From Sphaerolaimus hirsutus (taxonomy: Eukaryota > Nematoda > Chromadorea > Monhysterida > Sphaerolaimidae), in contig OZ038451.1 in assembly GCA_964036195.1 (NCBI GenBank), positions 30,087,927-30,151,926 of the forward strand: a DNA stretch of 64,000 nucleotides, given 5' to 3'. Below are positions 31,699-42,000 of this stretch, piece by piece. The translations under genes and the position numbers were made by a program. The notes below the pieces were generated by a model. It had not been told where the DNA came from. It worked only from the letters and a program-made list of their open reading frames with translations, and made no database searches. Numbering within the stretch: the stretch's first letter is position 1; each line of letters opens with the position of its first letter.

Positions 31699-32603
31699 CA
31701 TAGTTGTTAAAACGTATTTACTTTTACTCGATAAATACGTATACTCGAGTACAGAGTAAATACGTTTACGTTTCCTCCGAAAAAAGTTCCGGTACTCGCT
31801 TTTACGTATACTTTTTGAAAGTACTCGAGTACAGAAAACGTATTTCTGATCACCTTTTATATAGTTTTTGAAAGGCATAGAAAATAAAAAAAGGGAGAAA
31901 ATATGCAAAAATATGGGAAACTAGTCGAAAATAGGTATAGAACCAAATATATACCGTATTACCTCGAAATACCCCCATGGGGGTTTATTATTTCGCCAGC
32001 AAAATTTGAGGGGGGGTTTATTTGAGGGGGTGTTTTATTATTTCGTCAGAAATTTTCGTAAGGATCGTAGTAAAATGTAGGCATTTGTGTACCCAAAATA
32101 GGTAATAAATGTGTCCAAACAGGATATATTTGGACATAAAAAACGTAGATAGCTACACAAACTACTCTATGTGTAGCTGCAATGCAAATTAACAGTAATA
32201 TACATCATGTACATCGCGTACATGACGTACATCATTCCGAAGGGGCGGTATTTCGAGGGGGGGGTTATTATTTCCCCAGCTCATTTTGAGGGGGGGGGGT
32301 TAATTCGAGGGGGGGGGGTTGATTCAAGGGGGGGGGGGTAATTCGAGGTAATACGGTAGTCAAAAATTGTGTAAAATTGGCAAAGAGTTACGAGAGTGAT
32401 TTTGAGAGAAAATTTAGGTGACATTTCTCGAAAGTACTCACGTTTACGTTTTCTGAGGGGAAAAGTACATTTACTCACGTTTACTCATGAGTAAAAGTAA
32501 AAAAAATTACTTTACGTTTTCTGTACTCAGGGGGTGAGTAAAAAAAAAAATACTTTACGTTTACGTATACTTTGAAAAAAGTTCAGTACTTTTAACAACT
32601 CTG
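31699..32603. mobile_element. hAT-like element filled with GTAAATACGTTTACG
   Basis: Starts CATAGTTGTTAAAACGTATT and ends GTACTTTTAACAACTCTG. It has a perfect 8-bp duplication TAGTGTGC (31691-31698 and 32604-32611). It carries a nested ACCGTATT MITE (31952-32358). Confidence 0.92.
31952..32358. mobile_element. ACCGTATT MITE, 407 bp, nested
   Basis: Starts TACCGTATTACCTCGAAATA and ends TAATTCGAGGTAATACGGTA. It shares the ACATCATGTACATCGCGTAC centre with 25836-26247. Inserted in the hAT-like element 31699-32603. Confidence 0.88.
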
Positions 32604-32909
32604 TAGTGTGCCTGTGGATAAATGGAGCCTATAGTCAATACGCTGACTGGACTGAATGGTACACAAAGCATGTTACCGCATTTTACTGCATGTAAAAATT
32701 GTGCATAAATACAGTTTATGAGAACAAATACAATATTTTATTATCTATTTAGATGGTACATGGTAGAATTCATTCAAATGTATGCGGACAGCTGAGTTAA
32801 GCACCACAAAAAGCTAACAATATGATTTGCAAATATGTTAATGGGGAAATTATGTTTGTTGTAAATTATGTATGTTATACTCGATGGACACACTTTTTGT
32901 CACACACTA
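32604..32909. other. downstream flank of gene B
   Basis: No exon was seen. AATAAA on the minus strand at 32737-32742 lies about 170 nt past the stop codon of gene B and may be its polyadenylation signal. Confidence 0.4.
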
Positions 32910-34802
32910 TCACATTTTTCCATGTTTTGTCACAACATCATCCGCTGAAACCAATGCTTCTTTGTCATTCTCAAACTGTGGTGTTTGCTCAAAGCCAGCA
33001 TTTATGGCAACATGTTTATCTGGTTGATCATTTCCTCGCTGTTGGAAGTTGTTCTTGACGTAATCATTTAGCTCCTTCAACATTTTTCTGCCACTGTTTG
33101 ACACTGAAAAAGGTATAAAAAATTAAAAAAGCAGCGAATTTACCTGTGAAGACCCACACCCTGTTAAATGCCCTGTCAAACATAATGGAAAATGTCAAAT
33201 GACCAGTTAAAATAGTTTGACATTTTCCAGAGCATTTTTCTCACATGGCTTTAGACACTTCGCATGGCATTTTACAGTTAACAGTTGACAGTTGACTTGA
33301 CTAACTCCACAGACTAGTAGACCCTCAAGCTCCACAAAAATAACTGTATAACCAACTTATTTTGCCAATATTGACATACATCCCATCTTCCATATAATCA
33401 AAACTGCCTGGCATTTCTTGCCCACCGGTCATGAAAATGTTCTCTTTTTGTGTTGCACTTTTTGTGGACATTGACACAATCGTTACATAAATCTGTGTGA
33501 TAGGGAAATTATCATTCAAACATTGATCCAAAATTGTTGCTCATTTAGATATTGTGAGTTGTGACACAGCAAAAAATTAGCTGATTAAGTTGGTGGATGT
33601 GAGTTAGATTTGGGTGAAGCAGTGCACTTTGATGTGTCTTCACTTGCTTCCATCAGCATCACAGATCCTCACTGATTTGTATTCTACATGCTTCACTTGT
33701 CATCACAAAACTACCTGTCATCTTCAAATGTCATCATCTTCAGATGGTGTATGAAGTTGAAATTGGGGGCGGGGGGGGGGGGGGAATAGTGCCCCCCCTG
33801 TATAGTATGGTGTGACGTCTATATTGTCTAAATTTCAGCTTCAGGAAATTTGTAAACTGACTGCTGAACTTGAGGGGAATGCAGTTTTTTAACTCACCAT
33901 CCACACAGTAATCAGTATGAGTACCAGAGAAAAGCCCATTGTAAATCTGTACACAACCAGTCTCCATTCCATTGCATCACCAACATATATTGTAATAACT
34001 CTCCACCAGTCACATATGTAAAACATTTGCATTTCCATTTGAAGCTTTGGAATAATTCCAACAACCAAAAATGATGAAGCATATAGATACCATGTAATGT
34101 GTTTTTTTATGTTTGCTTTGTAGTATAATACCGTATTTCCTTGAAATACCCCCTGGAACCACCCTGTTAATCAAGACAAAAAATGTGATCCCAAAAACAG
34201 AAATGCATACATAGACACATCTCAGCAAGCCATTGATAACATGCTCTGATTTTCTAAAAATAAATGTTTTTACAAACTCGGCAACAAGCCAAGATGCTGG
34301 GCACGCTATGAGAATCCAGCCAAACAGTCGGAATAATGTGCTAAAGATTTCCATGTACAAAAATGCCTCCTTTTCCATTTTCGAGGGTTCTGCAGGGACA
34401 GGCTCAGGGGTGTCATAATTGTTGTAATAATCCCCTGGGGGCAATTCCAGACGCTGTAAAATGCCCTGATTTATGTCAAATGTCATGCAAAGTGTCAAAA
34501 GTCATGTAAAATACCCTGCAAAATGGCAAATGGACGTTGAGTTGTTTTTTTTGCCAGCCATTTCACATGACTTAGACACTTTGGATGATATCAAACATTT
34601 TGCAGGGCATTTTACAAGGTCTGGGAGTGGCACCTGACCGCATTTCCTGACGCCTCATGCTCATATACCAGTCGTATATGATGTTTCTGTTAAATGCACG
34701 TTGAAATGGCTTCTCGTTTTGTTGATATTTATGTGTGTCGCAAAGCATCGTGAGGTCTGAATGAACAAATACATAAAAACCCTCGCCAAAACACTGCACT
34801 GC
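32910..34802 (-). CDS. multi-pass membrane protein, paralogue B (possibly disrupted)
   Basis: Exons in order: 34802-34634 (QCFGEGFYVFVHSDLTMLCD), 34434 to about 34162 (hydrophobic IFSTLFRLFGWILIACP and LLRCVYVCISVFGITFFVL), about 34100-33898 (SSFLVVGIIP, CDWW, FSLVLILITVW), 33492-33357 and 33103-32910 (stop). The phases of the first, third and fourth junctions agree, and those of the last two match paralogue A. Family not recognised. Odd points: the intron between the first two exons is exactly an introner-like element. Between the second and third exons a fragment of an ACCGTATT MITE (34132-34160) replaces the intron seen in A, and no GT-AG pair joins the exons in frame, so the copy may be inactivated. 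Upstream exons are cut off by the retroelement from about 34860. Confidence 0.6.
33104..33356 (-). other. gene B intron 4 containing a degenerate introner-family element
   Basis: The intron contains TGTAAAATGCCATGCGAAGT and, inverted, GGCATTTAACAGGGTGTGGG near its acceptor side, with ATGTCAAA phrases between. This resembles a worn copy of the family at 34435-34633. Confidence 0.45.
33550..33730. repeat. CTTCAC phrase-filled fragment
   Basis: Contains ACACAGCAAAAAAT (left end of the 23806-25354 family), GGGTGAAGCAGTGCAC and TTCACTTGCTTCCATC. It lies in intron 3 of gene B. No full terminal pair. Confidence 0.5.
34132..34160. mobile_element. solo end of an ACCGTATT MITE
   Basis: TACCGTATTTCCTTGAAATA followed by CCCCC, without the inverted partner. 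It lies at the junction between two exons of gene B where paralogue A has a 733-bp intron. Confidence 0.7.
34435..34633 (-). mobile_element. introner-like element forming a complete intron of gene B
   Basis: On the minus strand it starts GTGCCACTCCCAGACCTTGT and ends CTGGAATTGCCCCCAG. The arms hold GTAAAATGCCCTG and TGTCAAATGTCATGC phrases and fold back. Exon sequence before it (ATGCGGTCAG) and after it (GGGATTATTAC) joins in phase 1 and keeps the reading frame. The element and the 199-bp intron therefore have the same limits, with GT and AG supplied by the element tips. Confidence 0.75.
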
Positions 34803-34859
34803 CTGGAATAAAAAATACTACAATTCCATCTGCAAAAAGTGGTGGACGACCTGGGGACT

Positions 34860-37671
34860 AGCTACTGCCAAGAAGCTGCCAAGGCCGGCGAGGAATGCTG
34901 TTTTCCCAGTTGCCCATACGTCGTCATACTCGTTCACATCTGGTGAACCGAGTTTCTCAGTTTCATCCTGATTCTGCTGCCGAACGCCAGTTCCAGGAGA
35001 ATGCACTTAGACAGGCTGTCAGGAGAGATTCATCAGGCCATTCAGGCGCTCAGGTAGTAAGGCGCCCAGCAGAGGAGGTCCTGGGGGGATTGCCAAGTCC
35101 CGTTTCTGACCAAGGGATTCAGGAGTCCAGATTACCCTTGCCACGGTTCATTTTGCCATCTGTTTGAGTTACTAGGTCGGGAGTGCCATTGTCACCAGAT
35201 TTTTCCACACCCCCTCCAAGGATTTCTTCAGCTGGTCGGATCTCACACTTGCGCCCAGATGTCAGCATAGCTCTGTTCAAGCAGGAAAGGCAGCCTGAGA
35301 AAGTTCACGTTACAATTTCTGTTCCACATGTTTTGTCTTTGGTTCCTCACATTCAGACACCTTTTTTGGTTGATACTTGTCATTTTCCAGCTGGTGAAGT
35401 TTTGGATGAAGTGGCATTTGTCGATCATTTTTCTGGGAATCACTATGTGATGGAGTCCCCTCTCTTGCCATCAAAGGATGATGAGAAGAACTCTGCCTTG
35501 TCTTCGTTTTTGCATGGTGTGGTGGAAAAGTTTGATGATCAAATTAGTCACGTGGGAAATTTGTTTGTGCTGGCAATTAAAGAGATTTGTTTGACAAATA
35601 AGGGTACTTTGGGGGTAATTCAAGGTGCCATAGTTGCTGCCACGGAGGAAAATTTAGAACTTGCTCAGAACACAAAACTACATGAGGTTCAGGAAGCCCC
35701 TGAGTTGGCTCCTGAAGTCACTGTGACACCACTGGACAAGTCGGCTGTAACACCGCTGGACAAGTCGGAACCGGAAATCGGAATTGTTCACCCGGCTGTT
35801 TCAGACCCCTGGCATTTACATGATCTTTCGCGGGCACCACAGGCAATGTCTAAGGACACCAACTTAGACATTTTGCATCAATGGATGTTGATTAAACCCC
35901 ACCTTCTAGACAAATTTCCAACTTTTAAGGATAAAAATGACTCGGTGAAGTTTTCTGAATGGAAACGACATGTGTTGAGTACAGCCAGTTCAATTTCGAG
36001 CCCATAACTTTTGGCGCATTATTGGTGGGATGTTTTTTTGACAAAGTTGTCTGGGGAAGCTTACAAAGTTTTTGTCACGCTGTTCACACCTGAAGCTTCC
36101 CCAGACTATAATGAAGTGTTGTCGTCTCTTTCAGACATTTTCAAAGACAGGTCGTCTAGTCATTCCATGATAGAGTGGGATAATGCAGCTATGAGCTGTA
36201 CGGAAACTTTGTCGGAATTTTACGTATGTTTGTTGGCAAAAATACCTTAATTAAAATCTGGAATTAAAAACCTCTGTAAATCATTCTTGAGTTTGGAGGG
36301 GATAGTGGCCACAAAATTTTGGGCTCAATTTGATTTGACTCGGTTCGATAAGCACGTGATGGCGAGTTTTAAAAAGCAATTTGCCAGCCAGACTGTTCCA
36401 ATGGCTAGAGCCATTCGAGTTATGGAGGAGTACTTTGCTCAATTTTCAAAGGCTCCAAGCGCATCTACACCTAAGGATTTGAGTACTTTGAGGGGTTCAA
36501 ATACCCCCCGCAGTACTTTTCGCCAGTTGATGCAATTGTCGAATGCCGATCCATGGTGCCCTCGTCCGGGACACATGGGTGATCGCAAAAGTCAGTGTAG
36601 GGCCGATAAAATTTTGCCAGTGAATGTTCCACCCCCAGCGCCAAATTTTCTGCCCTCCACAAAATCTGATGAATATGGGCAGGTTCGAAGGTTTGGACCC
36701 CAGCAGTCACATGACGCCAGCCTGCCCCGTTCCTCCACTATGGCCAAGGTGGGTTGTGAAGTACCGCGTTCGAGTGATAATTCAGAAAGTTTTGAAAATT
36801 TTGAAGTTGATAAAATTGATAGAGAAAATGACCCATTTAAAGCTTATGTTGCTGAATTCCATCACCGGGTATCCCAGCTATACAATGATAATCCTGGTGG
36901 GTTTGCACGCTGGAGGATTAGTTTCGTTCATGCACTTCCAATTTTATCTCAGAACTCTGCGATTCGAAAGTGGGAGAGTTCTTCAGCGACATTTTTGAGC
37001 GCACTGACGACTCCAACAAGGAAGAGTAATGATATAAATCAGGATAATTTGCTGCCTCTTACTGGTGATGGTTTGATCTCCGGATTTTTGTGCTCTGACA
37101 ATTGTTGTGTTAAAAATGAATTTGAAACATTTTCAGTTGATAATGGTATTTCAGCATTGAGTTCAATTGAGCATTGAGGGGCTAATCAGCAACTTTGCAT
37201 GACAGTGAAGTCAAGTAATGGACCTTTGGTATACGCGACAGTAAATATTGAGGGAGTCCCATGTAGAGTAGTTTTGGATAGTGGCTGCATCAGGTCACTC
37301 CTGCCGTTCTCTTTGTTTGAAAAAATCGCAAAACAAGCTAAACTCGATTATTGTAGTTTACTGAAAAAATCGACAATCAGTCTTGACACAGTAAACGGTC
37401 ACACTAAAGATGGAGAATTGTCCGAAATCCCATTATATGTTGAACACATTAGTCCAATTGATAGGGTGGGAGGAAAGTTATCGCCACGTTTTTGGTGAAT
37501 AATAACCCTAAGGCATTGTCGGAAATTCTGTTGGGCACTGATATTATGCCCTTCTTGAAACTCACTTGGCTAATTCCTTTGGTTTTGAATCATCAGTGTG
37601 ATGCTAAAGTCCCTCTTGATCATCCGGAGGTTGTGGAGCAGGTGAAGTTGAATGAACAACATTTTAATTCC
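34860..37671 (+). pseudogene. Ty3/gypsy-like gag and protease, decayed, left part
   Basis: One reading frame runs from 34895 to 37498, broken by in-frame stops at 35165 (TGA), 36005 (TAA), 36248 (TAA) and 37175 (TGA). It then shifts frame at 37492-37671. Gag-like sequence occupies 34895-37177, with a short Cys/His cluster WCPRPGHMGDRKSQC near 36552-36599. An aspartic protease follows, with VVLDSGCIRSLLPFSLF at 37270-37320 and the downstream ILLGTDIM. The element is interrupted at 37671 by the BEL/Pao insertion and continues at 49906. No LTR was recognised. The first bases may be 5' truncated into gene B. Confidence 0.75.
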
Positions 37672-38770
37672 TGTGTAACATTATCGTAAAATGTAAAATC
37701 TTTAATATTTAAGTCGACGTTCTTATGTTCGCTTTTATATTTAGTTAATTCAATTTATTACGATTCCATTCATATTTACATTTCAGTTTTAACATCTTCA
37801 CATTCACCATTTAATATCTCAAGCGATGTTGTTTACAACGTGCGCTTCACATCGCTCACATATTTAGATCTTAGTCATTGCTCACATTCCGCCACATTTC
37901 CTTGACAAGCAGCACGCAAATACGCCGTCATGTTTATGTTAAGCGGCGGGCCCGCCCCGAGTGGGGGGCCGGGCCCGCGCGCCATTTCAAATGCCGTCTG
38001 GCTTGTCTCACATTTTCACTATCTTGCCAGTTTAGCTCGCTTTTCATCGGAGAAGCGAGCGGGCAAGGATTGAACTTTCACAATTGGAAATGTTGGGTAA
38101 AAATCGGAGATTAGAGCCGACCGATTGGCGCCAAACCAATCGCCAACGGTCTGGCCCTTAAAAGCCGATTTCACAGCTAAAATCGGCAGTGTTTGCAACC
38201 TCGTCAACTTCACACGAATCTCTTCCTAGGATCTAAATAAGCGCCGTAGTCACTTTATTAAGTTGCTTGTTTTTGGTGCTAAGTTTAACACTTGGTGCTT
38301 TAAGTCACCTCAGTGCTTTATTTCACACCAGCGCTGTTTTGAGGTGCTTTATTCACAACCGCGCCACTTAATTGTCGCCTTTTGTCGTAATTAAGTGCCT
38401 TCTTTAAATTGCCTTATTTCTCCGGTAATTAGAGCTTCTTTTACGTTTTATTTAAGTAATTAATTTAGTTGTAAATTAATTCCTTTGTTTACGTATAATT
38501 TTATCTATATTTTATTTACATTTATTTCTTTGTATTTAATTGTCTAAATAAAAACGTTCGTAAAAACCTTTGGTAAACAATCTAAATTTGCTTCACACTA
38601 ACTCACGTCAATTCACTTCAACTCAACTAATCACATTTGATAAAATAACGGAACGTCAACTAGAGACGACGCTTCACGTCAACTTTCACTTGTTCACATT
38701 TGTCCTCTTCCTCGGTTAGGAATAGGAACTGGTTCACAAGTCAATTCAACAAGTTCCGTATTATTTTACA
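37672..38770 (+). repeat. 5' LTR of the BEL/Pao element
   Basis: Begins TGTGTAACATTATCG and ends CCGTATTATTTTACA (TG...CA). Contains AATAAA at 38547-38552 as a candidate polyadenylation signal. Same length as the 3' LTR. Differences seen: TATCG/TATTG near the start, GCCGATTT/GCCAATTT near 38165, AAGTTGCTT/AAGTCGCTT near 38265. Confidence 0.96.
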
Positions 38771-38788
38771 TGGCGCAGCGAGCAGGGT
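38771..38788 (+). promoter_or_regulatory. primer-binding site of the BEL/Pao element
   Basis: TGGCGCAGCGAGCAGGGT directly follows the 5' LTR. It begins with TGG, the complement of a tRNA CCA end. I did not assign the tRNA. Confidence 0.8.
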
Positions 38789-39050
38789 GACTAATTAAAC
38801 TAATTGGTCACTCTAATTAAGTCGTCTCAAGCGCAAAATTTCATTGGAAATTGCTTTTCACAGCCTGAGTCACACGCACGAGGTTACGGTAATACGGTTT
38901 TGGACGCAAAATCGTTAGTAGCGCGTGCATAAATACTTACGATTTTACAAGTACAAGTCACAATTAACGAAATATTTATTTTTATTATTTTATTTCGTTC
39001 ACAGCTAGCTACCACTTTGCTAATAAGCAATAAATTGATCAAACTTTGCG

Positions 39051-42000
39051 ATGGCCGACGAACGCATACGCGCTCAGCGAGGCGCCGCCGCCGCCGCAGC
39101 TATGCCTGCGAGCAACGTTGATGAGTTCGACACAGCTCATCCGTTGACTCAGCATAGCCGGGCGTTGACTGGAGTGCGCAACGGAGTGCTGCGTTTCACA
39201 TCCAAACCGATTCCTAAAATCGTCAAAGACGAGTCACAACCCGCCGCCGTCAACATACGCGCGGCGGAGGAAGTATTAGAATTACTTCAGGCCTACGGCT
39301 ACCAAGCCGAGATGAAACGCTCGGACCTGTCTACGGCTATGGACATATTCACAACTACTGTCCAAGATTACATCACAAGCCTAGACAGAGACGAAGACGG
39401 AGTGGCCGAGGAGATAAAGAGCGCCAACGCAAAATTGGAGCGCGCGCTCTACTCGGGCTCGAACAACGCGATGATGCTCATGGATGAGCTGGAATCGAGG
39501 ATTGCGTCCGCCCAAGCGCACATCAAATCCGCGGAAAGGTTGATACTTTCCTTGAAAGGTCAGTCCACTGTTGACTTAACTACTCAACCCCTTTCACAAC
39601 CCCCTTACAACAATGTCAATATGGGAAGTAGTTCTCAACCTTCACAACCGGAAACTTTGTTAAAGTTACCTAAAATCGAGCTTGCTAAATATAACGGTGA
39701 TCCGTTAGAATGGGCAGCTTGGTGGGAGATTTTTCGAGCTCAAATTCACGACCGAGCTAATTTGTCAATGGGTATGAAATATACATACCTCAAGCTCAGC
39801 CTTACCGGTCCAGCAGCAGAACTGCTGGCCGGATTAAAAGGTGATGGTCGAGATTACATCACAGCGGTCACCATGTTACAATCAAACTTTGGTGAAACGC
39901 ATTGGGTACAAGCAGCCCTTTGGGATAAATTGTATTCACTTGAAAAACCTTCGTCAAGAGGAGACTCTCTCACAAATTTCACACGAACCCTTTTGTCAAC
40001 TCTCAATCAACTTAAGGAAAGGGGTGAAAGTGTCAATTCTGGTGCAGTGTTAAGAATAATTCGTGGTTATCTTCCCGATAATATTGTTCTTGCCGTCACA
40101 GAAGAACACCGGAATTCGATGCGCACCGCTGTAACCGGCGACACTGAACTCACAGTCGTCAGGTTTGTTGATGCATTAACTACCATTGCTCGTGCTCAGT
40201 TAGATGCGATGAAAACTGAACAACAAAGTTCACAATCTTCAACTGTTGTTCAGAAATCACAAAATTCATCATTAAAAAAGCCACAAAATGGAGGAGGTTG
40301 GCAACAGCAAAAGAAAAAAGGAAATAAATCACAAAATACCTTTTCAAAACCAAAACCTATTCACAATACGGTTGCTTTTGCTGGTACCAACGCTAACGTT
40401 GGTAAATCACAAGGAAAAAATAAAAATTCCACTCAACCTCCCAGAACTCCGGCGATCGGAGCGATTAGTCAAAAGCAGCCCTCACAACCTGCTGCTGACT
40501 ATCGCAAGCCGAAATTCGAGTGCTTGTTCTGCGGCATCAAAGAGCACTACACAACCGACTGCCCTCAATACGTCACACCGAGAGAGCGCACTGAACGGTT
40601 GCGAGCTTTGGGCGATGTGTGCACGCGCTGCACGCGCAGAGGCCATCAAGCGGCACAGTGCACTCAACAACTGAGTTGCTACTACTGTCGCCAGATTGGT
40701 CAGCATCACGGGGCGTTCTGTCCTACCAGACAGGCACCCGCCAGGCGTCAGGTAAACAATTCACAAAATAAAGCCTTTGTCAAAGCAACGAGCACTAATT
40801 TTGTCAACGCTCAGGTAATCACAACGGGCGCAGCGTCGTCACATGCACCGCCATCGTATCCGCCTTCACATACGGAACCGATGAGCGTGTGTGTCATCCC
40901 ACCGGACGAAAACGATTTCCGGTGGAGACAGAATACGCTGTACCAGCTGGACATGGACGGCCCGCTCGACATGGGCGAATGGCCGAGGCCCGCTAACGCA
41001 CAACAGGCGAAAGCTCAGGAAGAAGCCCGCAAGTATCACAGCGAAAACGAGCTGTGGACGACGCTCCGTGCCAACCTCATCCAGGAAGGCACAGATATGG
41101 AGACCGTCGAGGCCAAAATCCGCGGCTTCCAGCAGAAACGGTACGAGGTGTACCCACACCTCAACCCGAATCAAATGTCATCGTCGGTGCCACTTCAACC
41201 TAGTCACAGGCCCACGGTGGAGGTGCTGAGCGCACAGGCGGGTTACGGTAACCCCAACCCCGCTACCAGGCAGCAGGCCGAACAAGAATGTGAGTTCGAT
41301 TTTGCACCTATTGTTCGTTTGCAAGTGGCCCAGGCTTCATTAATTAATAAAGACGCTGAATTAAATAGAGTCACAGACCCTTTGTTAATATTCTTTGACA
41401 CTGGATGCGAATATTCATACATTAAAGCATCCGTGGCAAATGAGTATAACTTTGAAAACAAAGGAGATGTTGTTCTTCAAATGAACGTGTTTGCGACAAA
41501 AACGCCCGTCACAGTCAATACGTTTTTGGTCGAGGCTGTCATGCCTATTTACAAACACGTCGACAATAAGGGCAATATGTTACAAATTCCGCTCACTTTA
41601 CGTGCAGTGGATAATTTGGCAACATATGCATGCCCACCTCCTTTGTCACAAGATGACAAAACAGTCATTTATATTGTGTATGGTGAACATGCACAAGAAC
41701 AATTCGCGGAACCACTTGAATTGACCGAAATGACTGATGAGTTTTGTCACAAACTATGTCAACCAGATGTAGTCATTGGTCAAGACTATTATTGGAAGTT
41801 CGACATTCGACCAACAGAAATCAAACTCCCATCTGGATTGATCATAGTCGAATCAATACTTGGATTGATGCTTGGTGGAAATGCGTCATCACAATCATTT
41901 GTCACAACACCCGACATTTCACCACATCAATTCATGGTTTCATGCAGTTCACATGCGTCATCAGCTGTTGCCGTTGGCCAGGAGACATTATTTCAATTTC

